From Latrodectus hesperus (taxonomy: Eukaryota; Arthropoda; Arachnida; Araneae; Theridiidae), in contig CM075853.1 of assembly GCA_037975125.1 (NCBI GenBank), positions 38,277,113-38,341,112 on the forward strand: a DNA stretch of 64,000 nt, given 5' to 3'. The notes beneath the pieces were generated by a model, which did not search any database, was not told where the DNA came from, and worked only from the letters and a program-made list of their open reading frames with translations. The first letter of the stretch is position 1, and every line of letters starts with the position of its first letter. The position numbers and the translations under genes were made by a program. Positions 1 to 13,797 of this stretch are shown one piece after another.

Positions 1-3000
1 AATTACGATATTTCTGGAAATGACACTAAATTCCGAGTGTTCTCCCCCAAGTTGAGCATAATGCAATACACAGAAACACTTTTTCTGAGAATTCGGCAAT
101 GATTCCAATAATATATCATTATAGGAGTAACAACTTCAAAGAAAAAGAATGTTTTTTCTTAGAATATAAATTTTCCTGATAAATTTCCATGATGGAATCA
201 CGCCGAAAAGAAGAAACATAGAAAAAAAAGTGATGTAAGTTTTAGTTTTGTTTTCAAAGTTAAAACATTAAAAGAAATCCATAAGAAACAGTTGTTACAT
301 CCATTTTTCTTGGAGAAATAACTTCTGGGAGAGAATGAAATGATAAAATAATGGGGGCAGATGATCCCCCATTATCTTCGTGTACCAAGAACTCGAATTT
401 CCGGGAAAGGGGATTTACACAAATTGCGAAATATGCTGGTAGACGTTATTTATAAAATAAAAAGTGAACCACACACAATTTCGAGGAAAAATAAAAACTT
501 AAAAAGTGATACTTAGTGAATTTATTTTTTCTCCGAATTCAACACCTAAAAATTTTTGAAATATAATAAGTAATTTACACGAATTAATTAAATTTTTTGC
601 AACCATTGAAAAGCCACTGTTAAAGAAGCATCTAGATTCTTATTTGAAATAAACCTTATACAGAACTTTATCATTAATTTAAAGCAAATTTAAATTAGGC
701 ATTTAGTTAGACACAATATTATTTTGATTGATATATCTCATAAGAAAAGATTTTAAATTTTACATATTTTTAGAAAATTTATAGCTTTTTTACTTTTTTT
801 ATGAAATGTTACAAAAACATCTTTAATTAAAAATTATTTTAAATATAGGAAAGTAGAAATTTATAATATTCTAAAGAAATGATTAGAATATTTATAAATA
901 AGGTAACAAGATGTGTTTTTTAATAAAGAAAGTCTATTATTTTATTGGCGTAGAAATAATTAAAAGCACTATTCTTCGCAAATTCCTCCTCAAACCATGG
1001 GTTATTGTAAATTTTAAAATAAAGAAGGTTAATTGATTCGTATCTGTCATTTGAAAGGTTTTTTGTGACTACTCATAAAACAATTTCTTCAGAAGAAAGA
1101 TTTTTTTCAAAAAAGAGAACCTAAGAAGAAGTTATTTAGATTTCTAAATTGCTCGTTTTTTCTCTAAGAATATATCGCTCTCTGATCTTGTAAAGTGTGA
1201 ACTTCAGTACAATTTTTGGAGTACCAATCTATCGCTAATACAAATCTTTTAAGTAATTTTTTGTAGCACCTGTTGATTTCTTACAATCCTAATTGTTATC
1301 AATTGTTCAGTTTTGAGAAATTTACAATTCACTTTCTTCTTTCTGAGTGATCTCTGTGGTGGTAAAAATTTGAAAACTTAGAGCCACTTTGCAGATGGTC
1401 TTTTTCGAAATACAAATCCATTGATTTATTTCCCATTATTTTTTCTTTGAAAAATCATACTTAGATTTATAAGCTTCCAGTGAGACAAATTAATTTTTTG
1501 AATTTATAATAATTAAATATTTAGCTGAAGAAATTGAAATGTTTAGCCGATGGCCGATTCTAATAAATACCACAACTATTTTACATAATGCATAAATAAA
1601 CTTTAGTAATCAAATTTAGATATCCACAAAATTGATATTCGAAATTTCAAAAATTTAATTCTATAAAACTCTTTCAGAAGAATATTTCAGTTACTGGATC
1701 ATTTTGATAGCTAAATTATTGATCAGAAACTACAAACATAAGTTAAAAAATATTTACAGCAATTTTTTTAATTATAATATTTTTCGTTTCTAGGAGTGTT
1801 CGAAATCATAAAAATTACCTATAGCTCTAAATAATTAATTTTCAAATTTTCAAATCTTTAGGAATAATGCTTCTAATGTTGGACACGTTGAAAATAGAAC
1901 AGAAGAAATAGCAAAATTAAAAAGACAAAACAAAACCTCCACTTTATGATAAGTTTAAAGGACGATTTAAAATTTTTTATTAATCAATTTATTTATTTTG
2001 AAAAAGTACTTAATTAGAAATGATTGGACAACTTTAATTGAAAAAATAGCTTTCAATACCAACGCACACAAGTGTAATTGTACTAAATTTTTTTAAAGGC
2101 ATATTCATATAAGAGTACATTCGAATAAGATTAAGAAGTTAATCAATATAAATTTTGTTTCATTGCATTCATATTTAAAAGATATATTTTTAGCTGTTCT
2201 CTTAGTGAGAAGCCTAATATGAAAATATTTGGATCTTACATTCACTTTTGATAATATTTGAAATGAAAAATTAACATTAATTCAAATTATTTTCATAGTC
2301 ATTTGGCTGCTACGTAGCTCACAGCTTAGTCAATTAGTTCTTAGTAGGAGTTATATATTTTTGTATTTAACTTCACTATACTACTATTATATAACATTTT
2401 CGTTGAAGAAAAGTTCTTGTTCAGCCCAGATTGGCACATTGGTCATATTCTCCTCCTCTCTGATTTTGTCCTTCTTTCTTGAACTCTATATTGTGAACGC
2501 TGACGTTCTAGAGCTCTGCTGTTTTGATTTTAATGGAACCAATTATATTACCATGAACACTTGAATCTTTTGTTAATAAAGTTAAGCTTGAAAAGTTAAT
2601 ACCGTGCTTTATTCATTGATGGAATAGTTTGGTTGTGACTCCGTCTACTTACGGCGCAAAAGTTCTTACACACCAATCTGCTCAAATAATGCGTGGAAAA
2701 GATTTTTCTGCTTGTTTTCGACTCCTAGTTGACTAATTTTCTATTTCGGATAGATATTTATATATTTACAATCATCGATGATTTTACCACCCTTTTCGTA
2801 TCGTGAAAGACAACGCTCTGTTTCCGAGGCTTTTTTACTCAACTGTCTTGCCATTTAAAATAATTATACATCTATGGACTTATCCCTATTTCAGTGATAC
2901 TAATAAATACTCAATAAGCAAAGTTTAAATTTTTCATAGTACTACTTTCAAAAATAGAAATATCATTCAAGCAATAAATTGATTTGATATATGGACAATT

Positions 3001-4249
3001 TCATTTGCCAATTTGTTTTAATGTTCAGAAATAAATAATGAACGCAGTTTTAATGTTTTTTATCACTAGTATGCACAGCTTATTTCTGTTATTATGAAAG
3101 CTTTTTTTCTTTAATTAGGAAAACTCATTTACAATTAATGACTATTTTGAAATGTAAATGTATGGATTAGGCTTTGATTAAGACAATGTGATTGTGAAAA
3201 ATAATACAAAATCAAATCCTGAGGTAAAATATCTCCACGAAATTTCTCCTTTCTTCAGATAAAATTAATGAAAACAATATTTTTACTATTAAGGTCTTAT
3301 ACATCTGAAAATATACACAGTTTAGTTCTTCTCTTCAAGACAAATCCTGACAATTCAAGTTAGGCAAGCTTAATTGTTTGTTAAAAATAATCCTCACTTG
3401 CGTATAAGAAGTATATAACTTAAATTCCTATAGTTGTTAAACTTAGCACAAAAGCAATAACAGTTTAAAAGATTAAGTTGAGGTAAATTTTAATGGTATA
3501 TAGTCAAATTATGAACTGGAAAATGTAATCACTCGACCTATGATTAAAAATTAGATTAATAAATATTAAGTTATTAATAAATATTAAATTAATGAATATT
3601 AAGTTAGTATTTATATGCTCAAGAAAATCTAAGAACAGCATAGCAACAATAAAATATGAATTTTATGTGTTTCAAAACTAAATAATAATATTCCAATAAA
3701 AGGTAGAATGAATTCTGACTTTTCTCGAACCAGAAATTTTCTAAATGTTATGAAAATTATAGAATCAAATTATTTATGTAGATATAATAAAATTAATAAG
3801 CAAGACATAATACCCCAATGTTTAAGAATTTAATCAAAACAAGTGAGAAAACTATGCAAAATGAGGGAAAAAAATGAAGACTCAGTTTAATATCATTATG
3901 GATACAGCTATTAAAATAATATTAATGAAATGAAGAATTAAATATATATATGATGCAATGTGATACAAAACATAATTTTGCAATCATAGAAAAGATATTT
4001 CCCCATCTTTAGTTTCAATTTCATAAACTCTTCCTGAAAATAGTTTTAAAGACATTATAGAATATATACGTCACATATTAATAAAAATTAACCTGTAATA
4101 CAAATAGCATTTAAACAGCCAGAAAAACAAAAGCCTGTATGAGTTATCTTCCTAATTCGATAGTTTTAGAATGAAACAATAAAAGCTAAGTTTAAAAAAT
4201 TCACTTTAAACAATTTGTTGATTTATTGTCTTTTCGAACCAGAAGTATT
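1..4249. other. AT-rich unique DNA, no gene seen
   Basis: I see no coding region, RNA gene or recognisable mobile element. The sequence is A/T-dominated with frequent short homopolymers and stops in all frames. The one longer frame (2361-2564) has no recognisable motif and is probably chance. Around 3545-3610 there is a local cluster of imperfect 'taataaatattaa' units, a low-complexity stretch. Confidence 0.6.
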
Positions 4250-4790
4250 CTAAGAAATGGCATGGAATGAGAAAAAAGAGCGATTCAGCTTGTCACATCC
4301 CAGGAAATAGTTATAATACGAAAAATGCATAGCTAATGATAGTTTCCTAGTAACATTTCTTTCGCCATTTTTCTTATTCTTCCATCAGCAATGTATCAGT
4401 AACTGCAAAATCAATACCTGTTTGATCGCCTGATGGCGCAATAATGGAACAAACATATCCTCGACGCCAGATTGTCTGTTACCTTTTTCATGGTCTTCAA
4501 AGAAGAAAGTTCCCTGTAATCGTTCTTGAGAACCTTCGAAAAATGCTGAATCATTTTGAAGGGGGAGTTCTCTTCGTAACTAGACTCGTCATCTATAGAG
4601 ACGTTTTGTCATAAATATCCTCTTTTCTTGGAATATACGCCCACGCTAGTCCGATCGGTCCAGTAAATTTTTTACGGCCGACTTCGCAGTCGAGGACTTC
4701 TCTTTATGGTATGCCATCAACAAAGGGATGGCATGAGAACAATTTCGTCGCCGAGCAGTGGGAGACAGGGACTATTGTTGAAAACAAAAT
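4250..4790. other. GC-richer non-repetitive block
   Basis: This block has visibly more G+C and more CpG than its flanks, with phrases such as 'gatcgcctgatggcgc' and 'gtccgatcggtcc'. It carries no long open frame, no tRNA boxes and no inverted ends. It could be a regulatory or conserved non-coding region, an untranslated exon, or an old repeat I do not recognise. Only the composition contrast is seen directly; the role is inference. Confidence 0.35.
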
Positions 4791-7700
4791 ATCGAATAAA
4801 TCAGAAAAATGTGCGTAACTTGTAGAGCTTTCAACAGTGAAATATTAATTCCTATTAATGGTCAAAAGCAGAGAATTAAGAACAATTTATGTCATCGAAG
4901 AAACGGGACTTTTTTTACCAGAAAATGATATCCGCTGTGTCTTTTATGGTAGATGTAATGGACATGTAAAGATATTTATTGATTTGAAGACACAATAACA
5001 TACAAGCAAATTATCATTACTAGTTTCCTTTATCGTTTTATTTCTTTCTTTTGTATTTATTTATATGTATGATATATGTAAGAATTTCTGTCAAAGATTT
5101 GCGCTCGATTTCTGAAGGAAATTATACAAAATACTCCTACTGAGTTCTCATTATAGAAAATTCTTCTAACTTTTCTAAATGTTCCACAAGAACTTCATTT
5201 TCTAGAAATTTTACAAAAAGTAGTTTTAAACTTTTCAGGTTTAACTTTTAAAATGTGTTTTATTAATAAAGTTATCTCATTAGAATTTTATTCATCATTT
5301 ATTACATGAAAAAGTATTCAACCACTTATCATGGCTTATTCTTGAAAAAAGTTTTAAAAATGTACATTTTGTTCAATATAGTTTTCTGTTTTTAAATTAC
5401 GACAGAATATGCATATGTACTTTTTTATATTTTTTAAACTTCTTTTTAACACATTTTACATATTACATCTTTACATAGAGCTAGTAAATATTTTTTTTAC
5501 CAAATTTAGAGAATATACTCAGAAGTAACAGGTTCACAAAATCCCTATTAACTTGTACTATATTTTTATATAGTACATTTATTGAAATCCATAAATATTC
5601 TAAATTCATTCTATGTATAAAAATATTATTTTAATGGGCAACCGACAGTAAAAAATTGCTCATTGAAAGGATAAATTATAAGGAAAAAATTGAATTACAT
5701 CGAAAAATTATTTTAACGAGCAACTGACTTCAATGAAATTTTACTTTAATCTCATACAAATATCTCTAATTCACTGATATCACATTCAGTAAAAATTTTG
5801 GACTTATTCGATACCTTTGGACTTTTGGAAAAAATTTTGGATACAATAACTTAGTAATAATATTATATCATATTTAAATATACGTACATTATGCGTTACT
5901 TTTAGTTAAGGATTAGGATTAAAAGTGCAAGGAAAAGTATGGAAAAAATAATATGCAACCATCGCTATAAATCAATATGAAAATAAATCTCTCATTTGTG
6001 TCCAGCTAAAATGTTCATTCTATCATTATTTTTGTTTATTCTTTAAAAATAAATTTGGATTTTAAAGATAAACTTATTTAGAAGCAGATTTTTTTTACTT
6101 ATATTACTCAATAAGATCTATACGTTAAATTAAATTCGATTATATATAAATTTTATAAAGGAAAAATCAAAGATTTTTCACACTTAAAGTACTTTATTAA
6201 TCTAGAACTATGGCACAAATATTTTGAGACAACTATATTTATTACGAGCACTCATTTAGAAAATTTGTAACTCTTATTACTGGAATTATTTTCATCATTT
6301 TAGTCTTTTTATAACTTAATTATGCATGGATGTTTTACTTGCCAAATCAATTAATTCCCCTTTTGAACTTTTTAAAATTTTAATTGAAAAAAGTTGTATA
6401 CAATATATAACTGCCTATATTCAGAACAAATTTCACTAATAATGAGAATTAACATCACAAAAACTATATGTAAATAACATAAAAAAATTAATCTTAAAAT
6501 ACTAAAAAAGGTGTTTAATGGTTTTACATTTTGGAGTTATTGATTTGGTAAATGAAGCATTCATATAAAATCATTGTCATGGATTATAGATTTAAATTTC
6601 GTATGTGTATTGTATATATTACACGTGTGTGTGATACATGTTTATATGAAAAGTATTTTTCTGTATTAGTGTCTATATGAACTGTTATGATATTAGTGTT
6701 TATAATGTTAAGTATAGGTAGTTAAGAAGCTAAAATAGGATAACATACAGATTTACATTTTAAGCTGATTTGTAATAGCTGTCATTTATCTGTGTGAAAT
6801 GCTTTTATTATGCCATTTCGAATTTATAGCAATCATTATTTGTAAATAAATAGAAAACAGTATAAAAAATAAGCTTTTTTTTGACTGTCAAATGAAAAGT
6901 GTGTAATAACATTAACTATTATTCTTAAATAAAAAGTTCGTAATATTAAAAAAGAATTTATAACATTTGTATTTTTGGAAGCAATGAACAGATAATTATA
7001 AGCTGAAAATAAAAACATTATAAAATGATGAATAATAATCTAACAATAGTTTTGAATGCTTTAATAATAAGAATTTATTTAAATACAAAGAATATCTTTG
7101 ATTACAAAATAATCGATAATCGATGATCTTTACAAAATAATCGAAGAAGCAAATTTCAGTGCTGAATAAAAAGTAGATTTGTTATACACATTCAGAAAGT
7201 TGAATGAATTCTTCCATACATATGATTTGAAAGAATTAAATCTAAGAAGCACACAAATTTATTGCGTATTAAAATATTTTAGTTCAATATCTTATCACAA
7301 TAGCTATCTTTTTACTGAAATATTTTAAAGGATAATAGACTTTATAAAGGCATACACTTTTAAACTCTTTTTATTGCCTTTAGTAAGTTGAATTATTTCA
7401 AACCACTCTAGAATTGAAAAAGGCATTTTCTCTTCAGCCTCCATATCTACTTAGTAAAGGAAATAATTCTCTATTATTGAAGTTGCTTGTTCTTTTTACT
7501 CATGGTTTTTTTTAAATTGACATTTTTATAACACTTTTTAGAAGCATTAATTATTTCCTATGAAGATATATACAATAAATATAATTTTTTTCATTCTTAA
7601 TTAATCTTTTTAAACAGAGGCTACCACAAAACAATTTGTTTCCAGGTAAACCTTAAGAAAAGCCATTAGTCGTACAATCAATTATTATAGAAACTGGAAA

Positions 7701-8199
7701 TATTATAAAAAATAAATTACATTATGTGCTAATTTAGAAACAGAAATTTATGAAAGAAACTTATATTCAGAAAGGAAATTCTTTATAAATTTTCATATGT
7801 CGATCTGTTATAAATGTTCGACAACCATTCTGGTTTGGGATTTCTGTCCATTGGATTTATTAGTTTTCAACAAATTCTAAACGAAATTAGTCATAGTTAA
7901 ATTAGTAACATCTGTCAAATTGATTCGTTATTATTAAATTTATTTTCGATTAATTGTTCAAGGAATTTTTAATTAGCAATTTTTGAAACCCATGGCCTTT
8001 TTCTTTGATTTAAGATTTCCAATTATTAAGAATTTACATAATCCACAAGACAAACATTTTCTTGAAGAATGTTTTCAGTCCCCTGCTATTTTGAATTTTA
8101 TGAATCTAATATTGTTTCAAAATTCAATCTTTAAAAAAGCTTAAAATTCTACTTTTTTCAGTGTTTATGTACATCATTATTTATGTATGTACTTTGTAA

Positions 8200-8201
<2 letters not shown>
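4791..8201. other. AT-rich unique DNA, no gene seen
   Basis: No feature beyond base composition. A frame on the minus strand at 6836-7018 has no recognisable domain and is rich in residues expected from random AT-rich DNA. A small TG-rich patch lies near 6604-6650. I see nothing else here. Confidence 0.6.

Positions 8202-8287
<86 letters not shown>
8202..8287. repeat. (TA)n microsatellite
   Basis: About 43 uninterrupted TA units. The apparent 85-residue reading frame across it is an Ile-Tyr repeat artefact and not a gene. Confidence 0.97.
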
Positions 8288-8289
<2 letters not shown>

Positions 8290-9009
8290 TCATGAATGTA
8301 ATAAAATGTTTTAATCAAAGATATTTAAATCAATCACGTCATTTAAAGTATAAAATATATAGTATTTCAAAACTCCTTTTCACAATTTCTAATTATAAAA
8401 TTTTCTTATTTTTTATACTTTTGGAAATCAATAAATCTATTTAAAACATCTAAGAAAATAATTGTAATATTTATCTCAGAAAATCATGATTCGACCCCAC
8501 GTAACAGAAAGTCCAACAACTAAAAGTTGTTAAGGCTTTCGGAACATTCACAAAGTATATTGTCTTTTGGCAAAAGTTTTCTTACATAGTACACCATTTT
8601 CAAGGCGAAATGGAGTTAATTTGGAAAACTTCCGGACACCCACAAAAAAAGATGCACTTACATAAAGAATAAAATCTCTAATAATGCAACAGTTATTAGG
8701 ATCGAACTAGAAATGTTCTTTCAAAAACGAATTTTTTTCAGTGAACAGACAGTTTTAGAAACATTTTTGCATACAATTTCCGGGTGTCTGACATAACTTG
8801 CAAGCATGGTGCATATTTTAATTTTAAATGTTTCATAAGTCCTTTGCTTATGCCATGTATTACTGACTTAATATAAATCATTCACAATGCATTCACTTCT
8901 AATAAGCATATCACATTAGAATTTTTAATAAAAATAACCCAATTAAAATAGCTCAAGGACTTTATTTTTTCTCAAAGAAATTAAAGAAGAAAAAGTGGCA
9001 AATATGTAT
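8288..9009. other. AT-rich DNA with a possible old repeat at 8460-8830
   Basis: The interval 8460-8830 is less AT-rich and contains 'ccggacaccc' near 8632 and 'ccgggtgtct' near 8779. These roughly inverted, GGGTGTC-type motifs resemble words seen at mariner-type ends. No TA-flanked matching termini could be found, so this is not called as an element. Confidence 0.25.
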
Positions 9010-9480
9010 TTATTTCAACTGCGTCCACTCTTCGGTTACATTCCTTCAGGACGTGAGATTCTCAAACTTCTCAACTCCTCATCAGCAGAATAAAATGTTG
9101 CCACAGACACAATTCCCGGAAAATAAAATAAAAACTCCGGGGAAATCGAAGGGAACACAATTTTTTATTTATTTATTTAGAACTCCATCAAGTTTAAAAG
9201 CAGACGACAGAAAACAGAAAGAGAACACCGTTTAGGGGATAGAAAATAAACTAACTCGGTTCCTTTCTCCTCCGTGAGGAAATGTCTTATCTCAATCTGT
9301 TGAGTGACTGAAATTCGGAGAGAAAGAGAATAAGAAAGAAAAAAATATATATATCGAATAGAATGGGGGAGTGAGGCAGCCCTTTCTTTACTTTTCCACA
9401 CGGAAGGACAGCAGACAAGGAGTAATGATGAATTTACGATTCGCCTCAAGGCATGGATGTTTTGGAGAAAATCGATGAGG
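9010..9480. other. GC-richer block with purine-rich tract
   Basis: A non-repetitive segment of raised GC with 'ctccgggg', 'ctcctccgtgagg' and a long purine tract (about 9318-9345, 'ggagagaaagagaataag'). Short frames on both strands overlap here but none resembles a protein family. It could be a promoter, 5' UTR or conserved non-coding DNA. No role is assigned. Confidence 0.35.
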
Positions 9481-12400
9481 CGTCCACAAGCTGAATTTTG
9501 ATATATGAATATTGGGTAGTAGTTGACATCATCCAGAAATTGTTATTTATGTCTGAAATTGCAAAGCTAGTTTACTGGGAGGGTAAGATTCACCTCACTA
9601 AACAACATGTTTCCTTCTTAAGGGTGGGCTTTCATGCTTGCTACACTTGGAAAGTGGAGATTATTTAAATGAATTGTTTTGATAATAAGTTGCAACGCCT
9701 TAAGTAACCAGAAACTGTAGATGTAAAAATAAACCTGACATTTTATATAAAGATAAATGCTTTGTGCACCATACCAAACCAAACGGAAGATTGAATTTAA
9801 AAAGTAATAGCATTGGGGGTGGAAATATAAGTTTAGAATTACACTCGACTTTAAAATGATTTACGTTAATCAACATTGAAAAGAAACACTAGGTAAGGTT
9901 TGTTAGAATTGTGCACAAATTTATAACATGCGTTTAATATTAATTAAAATCTCAGATCAAGTAAAAATTTATTGATGAATAATTCCTAATTGAAGTTAGT
10001 TACACTACTTCTAACACAAATCAAGATGGAGTATGAAATAAAGATGTATAATTTATACAATTCTGAGACACATTTGATTACAAACAATTCAATTGTTATT
10101 CAAATTATTCAAGCATTTAATACAGCCACTATAGTGCCTCAGTATCTTATAAAAGTCTTGATTATGGAAACATTTATCAGTAATGCTAGCCTTGAAAAAA
10201 TTTCAACTTGTTTTAGAAATACTTTTGATTACACTTTTTTAAGATGTATAAGTAATGTTTAGCTGAAAAAAATAGCTCATGCACCCCAACAAGTTATCAG
10301 AGGATTAATTTTGACATCTTATCCCTGCACCATAGCTTTTGACTTGAAATATGAATGATTTAAAATCAAAAGAATGCCATTCCATACGCACTTATACTAA
10401 CTCCGAAGCAAATTAATTATCTTTCAAATTAGGCAATGCCTCATTCCATATGAATGGCGAAATGAAAGTGTAAATCATGTTATTTCTGAACAAGAACACA
10501 CCATAATTCAAAAGGTACCTGAAGTTATCTCTGTAGACACATTATGACAGTTCATTGAACTTATTGTGTTTATGAATGAATGTGACAGTAACACTAATTT
10601 TCACTTGGTATCAAGTATTATCTCATTAACTAGGAGACTGATTTGGTGCACACTCTAATTGTTTTGATTTCCTATATTAATCCTAAAATTATAATGTTAA
10701 TAAAAACACAAATGACACACTCGAATAGAATATTCAGTGGCCGCTTGTGTTGCTTTTTAGCTCACTACTTTGAAGATTTATTTTCCATCAAGAATAGTCA
10801 TTTACACTCATCAAATGGTGTCACAGGAATGCTTGAGGGAAGTTAAGATCTTTCCATGATCACTACGACACCAAATTTAGGATTAAGCAAGCATTAAAAA
10901 TTTAAATAAGAATTCAAGCTCGGAATCTTACGTGTTTGGTTGGCTTAAAAACCCACTTACAGTGCCGAAGACTTATAGATAATTTCAATATACATAACAT
11001 GGTCATATTCGGAACATTTAGTATACGTCATATTTGTGTTCGAAGTGGGTCAATGAAATCAATACAAATATGAATTTCGAGACACTGGTAACAATTTTAT
11101 TTTGGCGTTGTAAGCTCAGTACTGAGCGATGTTTCATGAAAGAACATTTTTTAAGTCCATGAGACTGTTATTTGACACTTACATGAATTAATATACAGTT
11201 ATATTAAGCTATTCTTGTATATAGGTTATACAGGCATGGCATTAAGTTTCATGTCCGATTTCCATACACTGAAAATATTATATGAGTGCACAGATAATTA
11301 TATAGCAAGATATTTTTCATTTCTTGATGTCTAAAAATAGTGAAGTTCAAAGTCTTTTTCACAAGAATAAAATGAAATTAAACGTACTCTAATCAGAGGA
11401 AGGAAAAAAATAGAAAGAGAAACAAAGAGTAGAAAATTGTACTAATTTAGAACAAGTTGAATGTTTTAAGTGTGTACAGTCTCAATATGTAAAATAAAAC
11501 TAATCTCAAGATCTTTAGCAATTTTTTATTATTTTGGATAAGCAAGTAGGTTCATGCTTAAGTATATTTTTTCCTACAAGTTTTATTGATATTTTTATTG
11601 GAAAATTATCACACCAATGCTATTTTAAAAACAACAGATTTTTCAGAATAACTGTGATTTCGGCAATTCATATGAGATTAAATTAAAGTGGAAAGCAAAT
11701 ACTAAAATTGAATTCAAAGATATTGCTGCTATTTATTTTATTCTTTCTTTTTGAATAAAATTATTTTATATTTTTGCTTAAAGTTAACTCGTTATCCTCG
11801 TAAAGAACTTTTGAATTTTTTATTAATGCATTTTCTTATAAAATTTAATGCAGTTTTCTTGCCCAAAACCTATACTATCAAGATTTTAACCATGAATTTC
11901 ACATATATAACCAATAAAAAACTTCTTAAGATAAAATTTTCAGATTTATATGCAAATCAGGTGTATTAGATCGTTAAAGATTTGCTAATTAAAAAATAAA
12001 TTGCTTTTTTGTATGTAAGACATGCTGTCAGTTGTTGAAATCAAGTTATTTAGTTTGTCTTTTAATGGCCCTTTAATTTTTCATGTGAGAAATCATTCAT
12101 GATATAATACACAACATTCGAGTAAGGTGTCTCAGTATACGGTGTCAAAGTGTTATATAACTAAATAATAATCAGCTAGCAAAATCATATTTGAAGCAAT
12201 ATCATAAATTAATAGAAATGCATATAAATTGTCATAATAAATTTCAAATGTTAACCATTTCATAATCACTTAAGAACAAGATAAAGAAAAATAGAGTTGA
12301 TTAGAGCATAAGTTACGTAAATGCTTATGGGCATTAGCAGGAAAACTTCTTTGGATATCTATTTTTTGTAAGTCCCTTAAAAGTTTTTCTTAAAATGAAT

Positions 12401-12570
12401 TTAATCCCTCTTTGAAATACAGAAGATAGTTACTAAATTGTCCTCCTTGACCTAAAAGCAATTCCAAAAAAGTTTCGAATCTAACTTAGTATACATATTT
12501 TTTTTTAAAAAAATATCATTTTTTCGTCTTCTTTCTTTCGTTTTTCATACATTTTCTTTCTCTGAAAATG
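9481..12570. other. AT-rich unique DNA, possible eroded frame
   Basis: No recognisable gene. The stretch 10435-10650 reads as a fairly long frame with a single stop and moderately complex residues, which could be a fossil of coding DNA. I recognise no domain, so no pseudogene is called. Frames at 9990-10262 and 11751-11969 look like chance frames of AT-rich sequence. Confidence 0.45.
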
Positions 12571-12798
12571 CAGTATGAGAAATTCTAAAGAAGAAGAAAA
12601 AAAGACAAGGGAAGCCAGTACAAAGAAGAAATGTAATAACTACCCCCAGGTGAAAATCGATCAACAGACCTCTCGCCACTTCGCTGTCATCTTCAAGAAA
12701 GACTTATCATGGCATTTTTCCCCTCGTGTCCTGTACTTATTTCTTTGGAAGTTGGTGACTTGGCGAAGAAGCAGGAAAACGGTGGAATATGTTCTCGT

Positions 12799-12897
12799 AT
12801 GGAAAAGATCCCTCGTTTTTTGGTTTGTTTAGTTGTTTGTCTATTTGCTTATCTTTGCTCTTCAGAAGAGTCTATTGTGACACTGACGGAAATATAG
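12799..12897 (+). CDS. candidate secreted-protein first exon (uncertain)
   Basis: From the ATG at 12799 the frame reads MEKIPRFLVC and continues into a hydrophobic run (LVVCLFAYLC), then SSEES. That has the n-, h- and c-region layout of a eukaryotic signal peptide, with plausible cleavage after the Cys-Ser-Ser. The frame ends at a stop at 12895-12897. A real gene would therefore need to splice out before it, for example at a weak GT near 12872, and no strong AG|GTAAGT donor is visible there. A longer in-frame start at 12709 exists, but the internal Met gives the better signal peptide. The segment lies in a GC-richer island (12570-12960), with a donor-like 'cag|gtgaaa' near 12650. It could equally be a 5' UTR or chance. 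Nothing downstream identifies a product. Confidence 0.2.
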   Translation: MEKIPRFLVCLVVCLFAYLCSSEESIVTLTEI

Positions 12898-13785
12898 GGC
12901 CAAACTATGTTTATTTTGCTTCGTGTAGGTTTGTCTCTATAAATTTGCGGATTAAGAATATTTTCTTTGTAATGCCCCTCTTGATCTACAGGGAAAAGAG
13001 TGATGTTTCTTTGGATACAAAAACCACGATGAAAGAGGTTTTACAACAAACGTTATTTTGATTTTAAAACTTTTTATTGTTATGAATATTTAAGCTGAAG
13101 GATATTATTAAGAGGAGAATTTATTCAATAGTCTGTATTTAAATGAAGCAATCATTTTTGGATAAGAATTTGCAAGAATTGTTTTCTTATCACTTAAATA
13201 TGAATGAGAATTTTCAATCTTCCATTTTTACTTGATGATTTGTGTGCAGCTAAATAACCAATGAAACAAAAACCATTCAAGAAAAAAATGTAAAATATTA
13301 AACCAGGGATTAAATTTATTGCTTTCATCGATAAAAATTCGGCACATTTAATTTCAAAGCGCATTTACAATATTTTTCATATTCAAAAGTTTCCTCACCG
13401 GATACATTTTTTATATTATTTAATCATTAGTAAACATACATGCATTCAAACATATGTATACAAAAATTTGTTTTGACTGGAATAATGTTCTTGAATAAAT
13501 AAAATATATGCCGAACTTTAAAGAAATAAAAGTATTATTTTACTTTTAAATTTAGATTTTTTGAGTTATCACAATATTTTAAGCAGTTATTATTGAACAT
13601 TTAAAAGGCAAGAAATGAATATTAAATTTCCTTTTAAAGTAATATTAAAGCGAAATGAAAGTTCACTTCAAATATAGAAAGGAAAAATTAATGATTTTCC
13701 ATTATTAAATTATGCCTAAAATATTTTGCAATAATCAGTGAAATTTACAGTAAATTCTCAAAAACAAAAGTCTTATAATCATCTT
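12898..13785. other. AT-rich unique DNA, no gene seen
   Basis: The GC-richer island fades by about 13030. The remainder is low-complexity AT-rich sequence with stops in all frames and no repeat structure I can see. Confidence 0.55.
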
Positions 13786-13797
13786 ATGTATTTCAAA
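13786..13797. repeat. left target-site duplication of truncated LINE
   Basis: The 12-mer ATGTATTTCAAA here is repeated exactly at 14244-14255, on either side of the LINE fragment. Perfect duplications of this length are what target-primed reverse transcription leaves. Confidence 0.9.

Noticed and set aside
8615..8800. Mariner-like MITE bounded by ccggacaccc / ccgggtgtct
   Set aside because: The two motifs are not proper inverted termini, no TA duplications are seen and the interior shows no transposase. Too weak to call.
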